From Cladopsammia gracilis (taxonomy: Eukaryota; Cnidaria; Anthozoa; Scleractinia; Dendrophylliidae): 64,000 nt of DNA. Location: positions 307,001 through 371,000 of the forward strand of contig JAJGOT010000258.1 of the NCBI GenBank assembly GCA_022457155.1, given 5' to 3'. Below the pieces are notes generated by a model. The model was not told the DNA's origin and did not search any database. It saw only the letters and a list, made by a program, of their open reading frames with translations. Of the stretch, positions 9,043 to 15,789 are shown piece by piece; positions within the stretch are counted from its first letter, which is position 1; every line of letters begins with the position of its first letter. A program made the position numbers and the translations under genes.

Positions 9043-9696
9043 TTATATAATATCATTAAAATTTTTAAATATTTCTTTCTTTGGTTTATCAATATATAAA
9101 AAAGAATAAGGATCTTTTGTAGCTAATCTATATTTCTTTTTATCAACATTATTTTCACGACATATCATAGAAATTTCATTATTACTTGGAAATTCATAAA
9201 TACAGAAATGAGAACAATTTAGTCGTATATCTTTTGGTGTTTTGTAATAACTTTGTGAAAGATAAATAACACTACAATTTTTATGCCTTCCATTAATAAA
9301 ATAATCAATCAGTGGTTTTTGATTCTTTTCACAAACAAAATCATCAAATATGATTACTTTTTGGTTATCATCTGATAATTCAGAAACTGGTAAAATTTCA
9401 TCATTACTAGGTTCTATAACTTCATAACCTGCTTCTTTATTAATTGATTTTTTAAATTTTCTTAATAAATACTTATATTTTGGTTGTTCTAAATTTTTAG
9501 CATATAAATATATTTTATCATAATATAATAACCTAAGAATCATATCTAGTAAAACATTTGTTTTTCCAGAACCTGAAGGACCACAAATAAGCATTCTAAA
9601 ATTTTGATTTGGCATGAAATCATGTAATTGCTTAAAATTAGAAATTAAGTCATCATCTAGATCATAGTTTGGTATTTTCATTTTATTATAAATCAT
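9043..9696 (-). CDS. atp: Inner Polinton: FtsK/HerA-type DNA-packaging ATPase
   Basis: 217 residues, the usual size for Polinton ATPases. Walker A is GPSGSGKT at residues 39-46 after a hydrophobic strand (RMLIC). Walker B is KVIIFDDF at residues 113-120, with D118 and D119. A conserved Ser/Gln-rich sensor region (YLSQSYYKTPKDIR) follows. The protein would pump element DNA into a preformed capsid. The ATG at 9696 sits just after an AT-rich leader shared with the divergent gene at 9739, so 9697-9738 is probably a two-way promoter. Confidence 0.93.
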   Translation of the reverse strand: MIYNKMKIPNYDLDDDLISNFKQLHDFMPNQNFRMLICGPSGSGKTNVLLDMILRLLYYDKIYLYAKNLEQPKYKYLLRKFKKSINKEAGYEVIEPSNDEILPVSELSDDNQKVIIFDDFVCEKNQKPLIDYFINGRHKNCSVIYLSQSYYKTPKDIRLNCSHFCIYEFPSNNEISMICRENNVDKKKYRLATKDPYSFLYIDKPKKEIFKNFNDII

Positions 9697-9738
9697 AGAT
9701 AATTTAAAAAAAAAAATAATACAATCATAATAATAAAA
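9697..9738. promoter_or_regulatory. Divergent promoter between ATPase and Glu/Lys-rich gene
   Basis: 42 bp, almost entirely A and T, separating two divergent ATGs. Contains an A-run (about 9701-9715) and CATAATAATAAAAATG at the plus-strand start, resembling the other capsid-gene leaders. It must serve both genes. Confidence 0.6.
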
Positions 9739-10857
9739 ATGAGTTTATTGAAATGGAAAGAACTTGCTAAACAAAAATCTGAGTTGGGAAATAAAATTAA
9801 TTTTGTTCATGATAGAATAACAAAGAAAAAATTAGGCGAAGAAACAAGTCAATTAGGTTATGAAAAAATGTTTAAACCTATAACAAAATTACTAGAAGAA
9901 AAACCTAAAAAAGAAGAAAAACCTAAAAAGAAGGAGATAGAAGAAGATTTATATGAAGGTTTGGAAGATTTTTTAGAAGATGATTTTGGATATGATATTG
10001 ATGATGTTTTTAATTATGGTGAGGATATACAACCTTATGAAACTGCTGCACCCAAAGAATATGAAACTGCTGTAGCCGAAGAATATGAACTACAACCTTA
10101 TGAAACTGCTGTACTCGAAGAAGAAAAACAAATACCAGAAGATATTGGTGAAGAAGTTTTTCCACAAAAAGAAAAACAAATACCTAAAGGTCCTCCACCA
10201 GGATATGATCCTGGATCATATGTAGAAGAAGCACAAAGAAAAGCTTTAGAAGAAAAAGAAGTATTTAAAAGTTATGGTTTACCTATTCCTGAAGAAAATA
10301 TTGGCAAAAAATCAAAAGAAGAATTACTTGAATCTTGGAATAAAGTAGTAATTGACATTGGAAATGTAAAAGCTAAAAATACAAAAGATTTAAAAAAAAT
10401 AATGAAAGAAAATTCTCCTGAAAATGGAGAAAAATTTTTTAATAAAATACAAGAATTAAAGAAGAAAGAAAATTCTCCTGAAAGACAAGAAGAAATGAAT
10501 ATTTTAAGTAAAAATATGATTAAAGAATTTTCTCCTGAAATACAAGAAGAAATATCAAAAAATTTAAAAGAAAGAGATAAACTAGATTTAGAAAGTAATA
10601 TTATTACACTAAGAAGAGATAAATTTAAAAAAACTGGTAAAGGACTTAAAATAAAAAAAGGTGGAAATGTAACATTTTACAATGATCCAAAAGAACTTCT
10701 TAAAAAACTTGAATTAATTGTAGGTTCTATTATAGCTGGTAATACAAATATTGAAATGTATAATATTGGAATTGCAATTTTAGACATCCTTTTGAAAACA
10801 AAAGTAATAAATAAATCTCAACATGAAAAGATTTATAAAAATTATTTTAAACAATAA
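9739..10857 (+). CDS. Inner Polinton: Glu/Lys-rich protein of unknown function
   Basis: 372 residues. Residues 45-90 are highly acidic and basic in turn, 95-130 contain three YETAV/YETAA repeats, and a PPPGYDPG segment lies near residue 155. Three (E/F)SPE repeats lie between about 220 and 270. The C-terminal 70 residues, beginning with a Gly/Lys-rich stretch, look folded (YNDPKELLKKLELIVGS and a helical end). First gene of the plus-strand virion block. The charged repeats suggest a disordered scaffold or internal virion protein; the Pro-rich PPPGY could be a late-domain-like motif. Both are inferences. Confidence 0.65.
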   Translation: MSLLKWKELAKQKSELGNKINFVHDRITKKKLGEETSQLGYEKMFKPITKLLEEKPKKEEKPKKKEIEEDLYEGLEDFLEDDFGYDIDDVFNYGEDIQPYETAAPKEYETAVAEEYELQPYETAVLEEEKQIPEDIGEEVFPQKEKQIPKGPPPGYDPGSYVEEAQRKALEEKEVFKSYGLPIPEENIGKKSKEELLESWNKVVIDIGNVKAKNTKDLKKIMKENSPENGEKFFNKIQELKKKENSPERQEEMNILSKNMIKEFSPEIQEEISKNLKERDKLDLESNIITLRRDKFKKTGKGLKIKKGGNVTFYNDPKELLKKLELIVGSIIAGNTNIEMYNIGIAILDILLKTKVINKSQHEKIYKNYFKQ

Positions 10858-10874
10858 TATATTATTATTATAAA
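10855..10874 (+). promoter_or_regulatory. Capsid-gene leader motif before penton-like gene
   Basis: A variant of the recurrent AT-rich motif (ATATATTATTATTATAAA) lies immediately before the ATG at 10875. It gives almost no untranslated leader if it is a TATA-type promoter. Confidence 0.5.
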
Positions 10875-11636
10875 ATGGATAGAGAAATAGTATTATCATC
10901 ATATTCTGTTAAAACAGAAAATGGTAACAAACCTGAAAATTTCACAACAAAATTTAGTAAACCAATTGTTTTAGATAGCAATGCACAATATGTAATTGGT
11001 CTTAATCGTGTTATTAATATGAGTTTTACATGGTTTAATATAAATGCTGATTATAAAAATCAATTAATTAGATACAGTTCTGATAATGGTAGAACATTTA
11101 AAGATATCAGTTTTCCAGGTGGAGTTTGGAATTATGTTTATATCGATGCATTTATTAAACATATAACTGTAATAAAACAATCTGGAAAAGAAGATGAATA
11201 TCCAATTAGTATTATTTTTGATGAAACAACTTTTAGAGTAACAATAAGATTGAAAGAGAATTATCAACTGGATTTTACACAAAGTAATTTTTATGAATTA
11301 TTAGGATTTGATAAGAAAATTATAAAAGATAAAATAAATGTGGGTCCTAGAGTTCCAAATTTAAGTCAAGATACAGATATTTTAAATATACATTGTGATT
11401 TAATTAATGATTCACTTGTAGATGGTCAAGATAGTGATATTATTTATAGTTTTTCCACTTCTGTTTTAAGACCATCATTTAGTTTTACTCTTGAACCAAA
11501 AAGAATTACTTATAATCCAGTAAATAAAAATACTATTAATAGTATAAGAATTTACATTACTGATGGAAAAAGAAGATTAATTGACCTCAATGGGGCGGAT
11601 ACATCTTTTTCATTATTGTTGAAAAAAATAATATAA
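10875..11636 (+). CDS. Inner Polinton: penton-like minor capsid protein
   Basis: 253 residues, beta-rich, without TM segment or signal. It has features of the Polinton minor capsid (penton) family: an N-terminal strand with NFTTKFSKPIVL, a middle FYELLGFDKK and a C-terminal strand ending SFSLLLKKI. The family is predicted to form single jelly-roll capsomers at the fivefold vertices. Position one gene before the basic protein and MCP supports the role. Assignment rests on size, strand pattern and context more than on invariant residues. Confidence 0.7.
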   Translation: MDREIVLSSYSVKTENGNKPENFTTKFSKPIVLDSNAQYVIGLNRVINMSFTWFNINADYKNQLIRYSSDNGRTFKDISFPGGVWNYVYIDAFIKHITVIKQSGKEDEYPISIIFDETTFRVTIRLKENYQLDFTQSNFYELLGFDKKIIKDKINVGPRVPNLSQDTDILNIHCDLINDSLVDGQDSDIIYSFSTSVLRPSFSFTLEPKRITYNPVNKNTINSIRIYITDGKRRLIDLNGADTSFSLLLKKII

Positions 11637-11651
11637 ATCTAATAATAAAAA
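11628..11651 (+). promoter_or_regulatory. Capsid-gene leader motif before basic protein
   Basis: AATATAAATCTAATAATAAAA directly precedes the ATG at 11652, the same pattern as before the MCP and core genes (TATAATCTAATAATAAAA). Confidence 0.6.
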
Positions 11652-12023
11652 ATGAAATCTTACGAATTTTCTCGTTTTTATAATCCAAAATTAGGTAGAT
11701 TTATGTATAAACATAAAGGTAATGGTATGGTTGTTGATAATATTTTAAAACCAATGAGAAGTGTTATGTCAACTGTTTTCAAAAAATTTGCTAAACCTGT
11801 GGCTAAAAAAGCATTAGAAGCAGGGATTTCTCATACTGGAGAAAGATTAGGTAAAAAGATTTCTGAAAAATCTGGTGATTTAATAATGAAAAAATTAGGT
11901 AATATGAGAATAAACACTCCTAAAAAAACAAAACAAACATTACCAAAAACACCCCTAAAACAAAAAGAAGATACTAACATTATTTTAAATAGATTAATAT
12001 CTGGTAATGGATTAAAATTTTAA
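11652..12023 (+). CDS. Inner Polinton: small basic virion protein
   Basis: 123 residues, strongly basic. The middle (about 33-80) is predicted helical with alternating hydrophobic and Lys residues and ends in a Lys/Pro/Thr-rich tail. It precedes the MCP, like the Arg/Lys-rich protein at 24696-25031 in the outer element. A cement or membrane-lytic role like adenovirus protein VI, or DNA condensation, is possible; the sequence alone does not decide. Confidence 0.65.
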   Translation: MKSYEFSRFYNPKLGRFMYKHKGNGMVVDNILKPMRSVMSTVFKKFAKPVAKKALEAGISHTGERLGKKISEKSGDLIMKKLGNMRINTPKKTKQTLPKTPLKQKEDTNIILNRLISGNGLKF

Positions 12024-12032
12024 AAAATAAAA

Positions 12033-12057
12033 TTTATATAATCTTATAAAATAAAAT
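12033..12057 (+). promoter_or_regulatory. Capsid-gene leader motif before MCP
   Basis: TTTATATAATCTTATAAAAT followed by AAAAT lies directly before the MCP ATG. It is one of the clearest copies of the motif TTTATATAATCTNATAATAAAATG. Confidence 0.65.
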
Positions 12058-13335
12058 ATGGCTTTCAGATCAAGTGAATATTTACAAAGAAATGAAATGA
12101 TAAGATTTCAATTAGATGATGTGATTAGAATTCCAGCTAATGGTCAATCTCAAGTTAAAACTGGTTATAAATTCACAATTAATGATAGATCAGCATTTTA
12201 CGATTGGTATAACGCATATTTTGAAGTAGATTTTGAGTTACAAAAATTAGCAGATGGTGCTGGTTATGCTGCAGCTGATAGAATTACAGTTTTAAATGGT
12301 TCACATAGTTTAATTAATCATATCATGCTTAAATCTGCAGGTAAAATAATTTATGATACTAATAATTTACATAAAGTTACTTTTGTTAAAAATTTGTTAG
12401 AATATTCTGATGATTATAGCAGATCAGTAGCTAAAAACAGTTTCTGGTATTTGGATACTGATAATACAACTGCTAATACTAATTCAGGATATGAAGCTAG
12501 ACGTGTACAAACTCAAGCTGTACAAAACAATGGTGGTGGAGGCTCTAAAAATATTAATACTATTATACCATTAAATCGTTTTTCTTTCTTTGAAGAACTT
12601 GAAGATAAGATGCTTGTACCTATGCAATTACAATTCAACATTGAGCTTCAAAATGACAGTGAATTAATTCATATGGCTAATGGTACTGATGCTGGAAGAG
12701 TTGTTGTTAAAAAATTTTTACTTTGGGTACCAAAATTAACACCAAAAGACTCTTTATATGATAAATTTGTTACTTCATTCATGAAAGAAACAAAATGGAA
12801 ATATTTAAGGGAAATGTATGAATCATCAGCTCCTACACGATCATCAGGATTTTTTCAAATATCAAGTAGTATTGATAATATAAAACATATTTTTATTTAC
12901 TTGAAAAATACAAATCCACCTAATAATGCTCAAGCTGAAGATAATCCTTATCTTATGAATACTTATGAATTGGATGCTAATTCTCACTTACAAAACTGTA
13001 GATTGGAATATGGAAATGGAGTATTTTATCCAGAAACAGAATATGATAGTGAAGGTAAAGTAAGAATATTCAATGATGTAATGTCATACGCAATGAGGAA
13101 AAATGATTATAATACAGGAACACAACTTAATTTAGCTAATTATAATTCTCTATATGGATTGATATATTTTGATCTTACATATCAAGCAGAAAAAATCACT
13201 AGAGATCCTAAACAATTAATTTTCAGATATACATTAAGTGCTAATGCAGCTGAAAACTTTAATGTACATGCTATAGTATTATATGAAGAAATGGTGAAAA
13301 TTGATAAAATTGGAAATGAATTAGTAATTGTATAA
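12058..13335 (+). CDS. mcp: Inner Polinton: double-jelly-roll major capsid protein
   Basis: 425 residues, beta-rich, no TM. It would form the capsid shell as trimeric capsomers. Recognised from the N-terminal pattern (NEMIRFQLDD, then NDRSAFYDWYNAYFEVDFEL), the ITVLNGSHSLINHIMLKSAG segment, the NRFSFFEELEDKMLVPMQLQ core and the C-terminal strand EKITRDPKQLIFRYTL. It lies between the basic protein and the core protein, the usual Polinton order. The outer element's MCP (25192-26588) is clearly a different lineage, with no shared block I can align by eye. Start supported by the leader motif at 12033. Confidence 0.88.
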   Translation: MAFRSSEYLQRNEMIRFQLDDVIRIPANGQSQVKTGYKFTINDRSAFYDWYNAYFEVDFELQKLADGAGYAAADRITVLNGSHSLINHIMLKSAGKIIYDTNNLHKVTFVKNLLEYSDDYSRSVAKNSFWYLDTDNTTANTNSGYEARRVQTQAVQNNGGGGSKNINTIIPLNRFSFFEELEDKMLVPMQLQFNIELQNDSELIHMANGTDAGRVVVKKFLLWVPKLTPKDSLYDKFVTSFMKETKWKYLREMYESSAPTRSSGFFQISSSIDNIKHIFIYLKNTNPPNNAQAEDNPYLMNTYELDANSHLQNCRLEYGNGVFYPETEYDSEGKVRIFNDVMSYAMRKNDYNTGTQLNLANYNSLYGLIYFDLTYQAEKITRDPKQLIFRYTLSANAAENFNVHAIVLYEEMVKIDKIGNELVIV

Positions 13336-13346
13336 AATGTAAAAAA

Positions 13347-13373
13347 TTTATATAATCTAATAATAAAATTAAA
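13347..13373 (+). promoter_or_regulatory. Capsid-gene leader motif before core protein
   Basis: TTTATATAATCTAATAATAA plus AATTAAA immediately before the ATG at 13374. Same motif as before the MCP. Confidence 0.65.
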
Positions 13374-14207
13374 ATGACAACTTATCATCCATACAAAATA
13401 AATTTATCTGACAATCAAAAAAAGAAACTTGCAAAAGCATATAAAACAAACACTCCTTTAACATTTAGATTAAAAAATAATCAAACAAGTGGAAATGATG
13501 AATTACTATTAACAACTAATCAAATTAACAAAATTAAAAAGGCTAAATCATTAGGAAAAGGAACAGACATCAAGATATCAAAAACACAAATTAGAAAAGT
13601 AATGAGACAGGGAGGAAGTTTATTTAGTAGTATTATTCCATTAGCACGTGCTGTTGCACCAACTTTAGCTAAAACACTTGGATTATCTGCTCTTGCTGGT
13701 TTAGCAAGTGAAGGAGCAAGTCAAATTGTTAAAAAGATAAGTGGTAATGGTCAAATAGGTGGTTTTTTAATACCACAAGATAAAATAAAAAAACTCATTG
13801 AAAATAAAAATCTACTTACAAATAAACAAAAACAAGACATATTAAACGCTCTTCAATCTGGAGGTAAATTAGTGATAAAACCAACTAAAAAACAATCTGG
13901 TGGATTATTAGGTACATTACTAGCTAGTATTGGTATACCTCTTGCTATTGAGGCTTTTAAAAAAATTACTGGAAAAGGAGCACCAAGAGTAGGTAGACCA
14001 AAAGGAAAAGGAGCACCAAGAATAGGAAAAGGAGCACCAAGAATAGGAATGTATGAACCACCCCCACCTTTTATAGGTCAATGGGGAAAAAATACTATTG
14101 GTATGGGAAAAAAAAAGTCAAAAAAAACTACGAAAAAAGGAAAAGGTCTTTTATTAGGGAAGGACAGTCCATTCAACAGCATTCCAATTCTCGGAACAAT
14201 ATTATAA
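13374..14207 (+). CDS. Inner Polinton: Gly/Lys-rich core protein with hydrophobic segments
   Basis: 277 residues. The N-terminal 85 residues are basic with LTTNQINKIKKAKSLGKG and a second K-I-S-K-T-Q block. Residues about 85-120 are Ala/Leu-rich and hydrophobic. Gly-Gly pairs recur (for example QGGS, IGGF, SGGK, SGGL) and could be cut by the adenain-like protease next door. Residues 200-230 repeat GKGAPR(V/I)G three times. The C-terminus SPFNSIPILGTIL is a compact hydrophobic end. The layout resembles adenovirus pX/pVI-like minor core proteins. The 3' end overlaps the protease frame by 127 bp in the -1 frame, with slippery A-runs at 14105-14117. Confidence 0.75.
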   Translation: MTTYHPYKINLSDNQKKKLAKAYKTNTPLTFRLKNNQTSGNDELLLTTNQINKIKKAKSLGKGTDIKISKTQIRKVMRQGGSLFSSIIPLARAVAPTLAKTLGLSALAGLASEGASQIVKKISGNGQIGGFLIPQDKIKKLIENKNLLTNKQKQDILNALQSGGKLVIKPTKKQSGGLLGTLLASIGIPLAIEAFKKITGKGAPRVGRPKGKGAPRIGKGAPRIGMYEPPPPFIGQWGKNTIGMGKKKSKKTTKKGKGLLLGKDSPFNSIPILGTIL

Positions 14208-14647
14208 AACCAAAATTCATAAACAAACCATTAAGTAATATTGATTTAATGAAATGGATAAAATACTTAAAAATTCCAAATTTCAAAGGTATATATTCAA
14301 GAGATGAAAATATGACTAAAAGTCATAGTCCATGTATAATAAATCTTGATTCATATGAAAACGTTGGAACTCATTGGGTTTGTTGTGTGAAAAGTCATGA
14401 TAATAAATTTATATGGTATTTTGATAGTTTTGGAATGGGTTATCCTGAAGAATTTAAAAGTAATGGTAAACCAATAATTTACAACTCAAGTCAATATCAA
14501 AATATTAAAAGTGTTCTTTGTGGTTATTATTGTCTTTATTTTCTTCATCAATGGTCAATGAAAAAAAATTTTTATGATATATTAAAACCATTCAGTTTAA
14601 GTGATACTATGTTTAATGAAAGATTTATTAAAAAATACTTTGAATAA
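14081..14647 (+). CDS. pro: Inner Polinton: adenain-like cysteine protease
   Basis: 188 residues from the first ATG. Catalytic residues are visible in order: H98 (THWVCC), D115 (WYFDSFG), Gln138 or Gln140 and nucleophile C151 (CGYYCLYFL). This is the adenovirus protease (C5) arrangement used to mature capsid precursors. The conserved N-terminal LSNIDLMKWIKYLK begins at residue 51, so residues 1-50, which overlap the core gene, may be read only incidentally. The next in-frame ATG (14249) lies inside that conserved helix and would cut it. Translation may therefore use the ATG at 14081 or -1 frameshifting from the core frame. Confidence 0.9.
   Translation: MGKKYYWYGKKKVKKNYEKRKRSFIREGQSIQQHSNSRNNIIKPKFINKPLSNIDLMKWIKYLKIPNFKGIYSRDENMTKSHSPCIINLDSYENVGTHWVCCVKSHDNKFIWYFDSFGMGYPEEFKSNGKPIIYNSSQYQNIKSVLCGYYCLYFLHQWSMKKNFYDILKPFSLSDTMFNERFIKKYFE
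14105..14117 (+). other. Possible -1 frameshift site, core protein to protease
   Basis: In the core frame the codons ATG GGA AAA AAA AAG create two phased heptamers, G GGA AAA (14105-14111) and A AAA AAG (14111-14117). A -1 slip enters the protease frame, open to 14647. The only downstream stem I see (14146-14152 with 14159-14165) is rather far away. The region is A-rich, so chance is a real alternative. Confidence 0.35.
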
Positions 14648-14649
14648 TC

Positions 14650-14678
14650 TTTTTTATAACAATGATTGTTATAAAAAA
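14650..14678. terminator. Hairpin between convergent genes
   Basis: TTTTTTATAACAAT and its exact complement ATTGTTATAAAAAA are separated by one base. The structure lies between the protease stop (14647) and the stop of the convergent minus-strand gene (14680), and could end transcripts from both sides. Confidence 0.55.
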
Positions 14679-14679
14679 A

Positions 14680-14880
14680 TCAAATATATATACTTCCCTT
14701 TATCAATCCTTTTAATTTTCTAAGTTTTCTCTTTATATTCAAAACTAAAATAATTATCTTTAATAATCTTTTATCTTCATTAAAATTAGTATAAACAATA
14801 TGATCAAATATGCATTCTATCATTTCATTCAAGTTTTTTATTTCATTCTCTATAAATACAGATCTACTACTTTCTTCCAT
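14680..14880 (-). CDS. Inner Polinton: small Lys-rich protein
   Basis: 66 residues, convergent with the protease. The N-terminal half is acidic and helical and the C-terminal half is rich in Lys and Ile/Leu. Support as a real gene: its ATG at 14880 has the same ATATAAATATAAAATAAAA-type leader as the fibre gene, it ends at a hairpin terminator, and the space is otherwise unused. No family recognised. Confidence 0.5.
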   Translation of the reverse strand: MEESSRSVFIENEIKNLNEMIECIFDHIVYTNFNEDKRLLKIIILVLNIKRKLRKLKGLIKGSIYI

Positions 14881-14920
14881 ATTTTATTTTATTTTATATT
14901 TATATAATCTTAATAATAAA
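14881..14920. promoter_or_regulatory. Divergent promoter with capsid-gene motif
   Basis: 40 bp of nearly pure A/T between divergent ATGs. On the plus strand TTTATATAATCTTAATAATA (14899-14918) is a clear copy of the capsid-gene leader motif before the zinc-ribbon start at 14921; on the minus strand it reads as an AT-rich leader for the 66-codon gene. Confidence 0.6.
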
Positions 14921-15073
14921 ATGAAATCTTATTGTGTGAAAGAAAAAAAACAAACTGATTGTGTAGAACCTAGTGGATATAAAACAACAAAAAATGGAAG
15001 ATTAATGTTTTTCTGTAAATGTGCTTCTTGTGGAATAAAAAAAACACGTTTTGTTAAGAAACAGGGAAACTAA
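14921..15073 (+). CDS. Inner Polinton: 50-residue zinc-ribbon protein (DUF5679-like), upstream partner of a -1 frameshift
   Basis: 50 codons, ATG 14921 directly after a capsid-gene leader motif, TAA at 15071-15073. It resembles the DUF5679 zinc-ribbon family found in Polintons: Y-C-V-K start, a middle KTTKNGRLM, then CASCG and a basic KKTRFV end. C34 and C37 form the second pair; in the first pair the usual second Cys is Glu8, so C5 may pair with C14 or C32. The last two sense codons plus the preceding base form the slippery heptamer G GGA AAC, immediately before the stop. The -1 frame is open to 15756. An upstream long frame beginning at 14810 is chance, since it lacks the promoter motif. 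Confidence 0.8.
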   Translation: MKSYCVKEKKQTDCVEPSGYKTTKNGRLMFFCKCASCGIKKTRFVKKQGN

Positions 15074-15129
15074 AAAAGCCTTCTTCTTCACAAACATCTC
15101 CTCTCAAAACATCAGAAGGAGAAGGCTTT
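15064..15129 (+). other. Predicted -1 ribosomal frameshift signal 1 (zinc ribbon to PLA2)
   Basis: The slippery heptamer G GGA AAC is at 15064-15070 in the correct phase (zero-frame codons GGA, AAC), followed by the zero-frame TAA. After a 4-7 nt spacer comes a stem-loop: 15075-15089 pairs with 15115-15129, 15 pairs with a single U-G wobble, around a 25-nt loop. These are the parts of a classical eukaryotic -1 frameshift element. Confidence 0.75.
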
Positions 15130-15756
15130 GGTGAATTAGCATTAACAGGTTTAACTCATGCTTTACCTTGGTTAGGTAAAAAAACAGTTGAAATGGGACG
15201 ATATGGAGCAAGTGAATTAATGAGAAATAAAAACATGCAAAAAGAAGCATTAGATTATGCTTTAGACCACGCAAAACCATTTTTACAAAAAACAACTTCA
15301 GATATGATGCATCAACTAAGTACTAAAATAAGACCAAAATTAAAATATAAAACAAATAGAAAAGATTTAGACTTTCAAGGAGGTAGTGTAGATATTCATA
15401 GCCTCATTGGAAAATTGCCAAAACCAAAAGGTGGTTGGACTCCTGGAGAATACAAGTATATGGGACCGTATAACCCTTTGAATGAACAATTAAGATATGA
15501 TCCTGAAACAGGTGAAGTATTAGAATGGATGGTTAAACCATATAATAAAGTAGATGAAATTGCTGCTTATCATGATATATGTTATGATATGGGAAAAAAT
15601 AAGAATGAATGTGATAGACAAATGGTTAAATCTTTAGATCAGATTCCATACGGTGAAATACCGAAATGGGGTCAAACAGCGAGATTTATTATAAATGCTA
15701 AACAAAAACTTGGTTTGGGTTTACCAAAGAAAACAAAAAACGTAAAGCGGCGTTGA
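15070..15756 (+). CDS. Inner Polinton: phospholipase A2-like capsid protein (reached by -1 frameshift)
   Basis: The frame is open from 15058 to the TGA at 15754-15756. The first ATG is at 15193 and would give 187 residues. Counting from it, a GPYNPL calcium-loop-like motif is at 91-96 and the catalytic dyad H127-D128 lies in AAYHDICYD. This is the arrangement of parvovirus VP1-type PLA2 domains that breach the endosomal membrane during entry. The region before 15193 is open and in phase with the frameshift site, and the ATG at 15193 lacks the AT-rich leader found before other genes. Hence I favour expression as an extension of the zinc-ribbon protein; initiation at 15193 is the alternative. 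It ends 13 bp after a second slippery site. Confidence 0.78.
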   Translation, partial: LKKPSSSQTSPLKTSEGEGFGELALTGLTHALPWLGKKTVEMGRYGASELMRNKNMQKEALDYALDHAKPFLQKTTSDMMHQLSTKIRPKLKYKTNRKDLDFQGGSVDIHSLIGKLPKPKGGWTPGEYKYMGPYNPLNEQLRYDPETGEVLEWMVKPYNKVDEIAAYHDICYDMGKNKNECDRQMVKSLDQIPYGEIPKWGQTARFIINAKQKLGLGLPKKTKNVKRR

Positions 15757-15789
15757 GTAATAATAGTGATTGGACTCAACAATTAGCCG
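15735..15789 (+). other. Predicted -1 ribosomal frameshift signal 2 (PLA2 to integrase)
   Basis: A AAA AAC (15735-15741) is phased with the PLA2 frame (codons AAA, AAC) and lies 12 nt before its TGA. A -1 slip enters the integrase frame. Downstream, GTTGAGT (15752-15758) pairs exactly with ACTCAAC (15774-15780), and CGGC (15748-15751) can add pairs with GCCG (15786-15789) across a small bulge. The spacer is then 6 nt. Confidence 0.7.

Noticed and set aside
14810..15073. 87-codon version of the zinc-ribbon gene starting at 14810
   Set aside because: Its first 37 codons run through the divergent promoter and antisense of the 66-codon gene; the ATG at 14921 follows the leader motif.
15075..15129. 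Reading the 15-bp stem as a simple transcription terminator of the zinc-ribbon gene
   Set aside because: The -1 frame stays open through both arms, a phased heptamer precedes it, and the next gene has no promoter-like leader.
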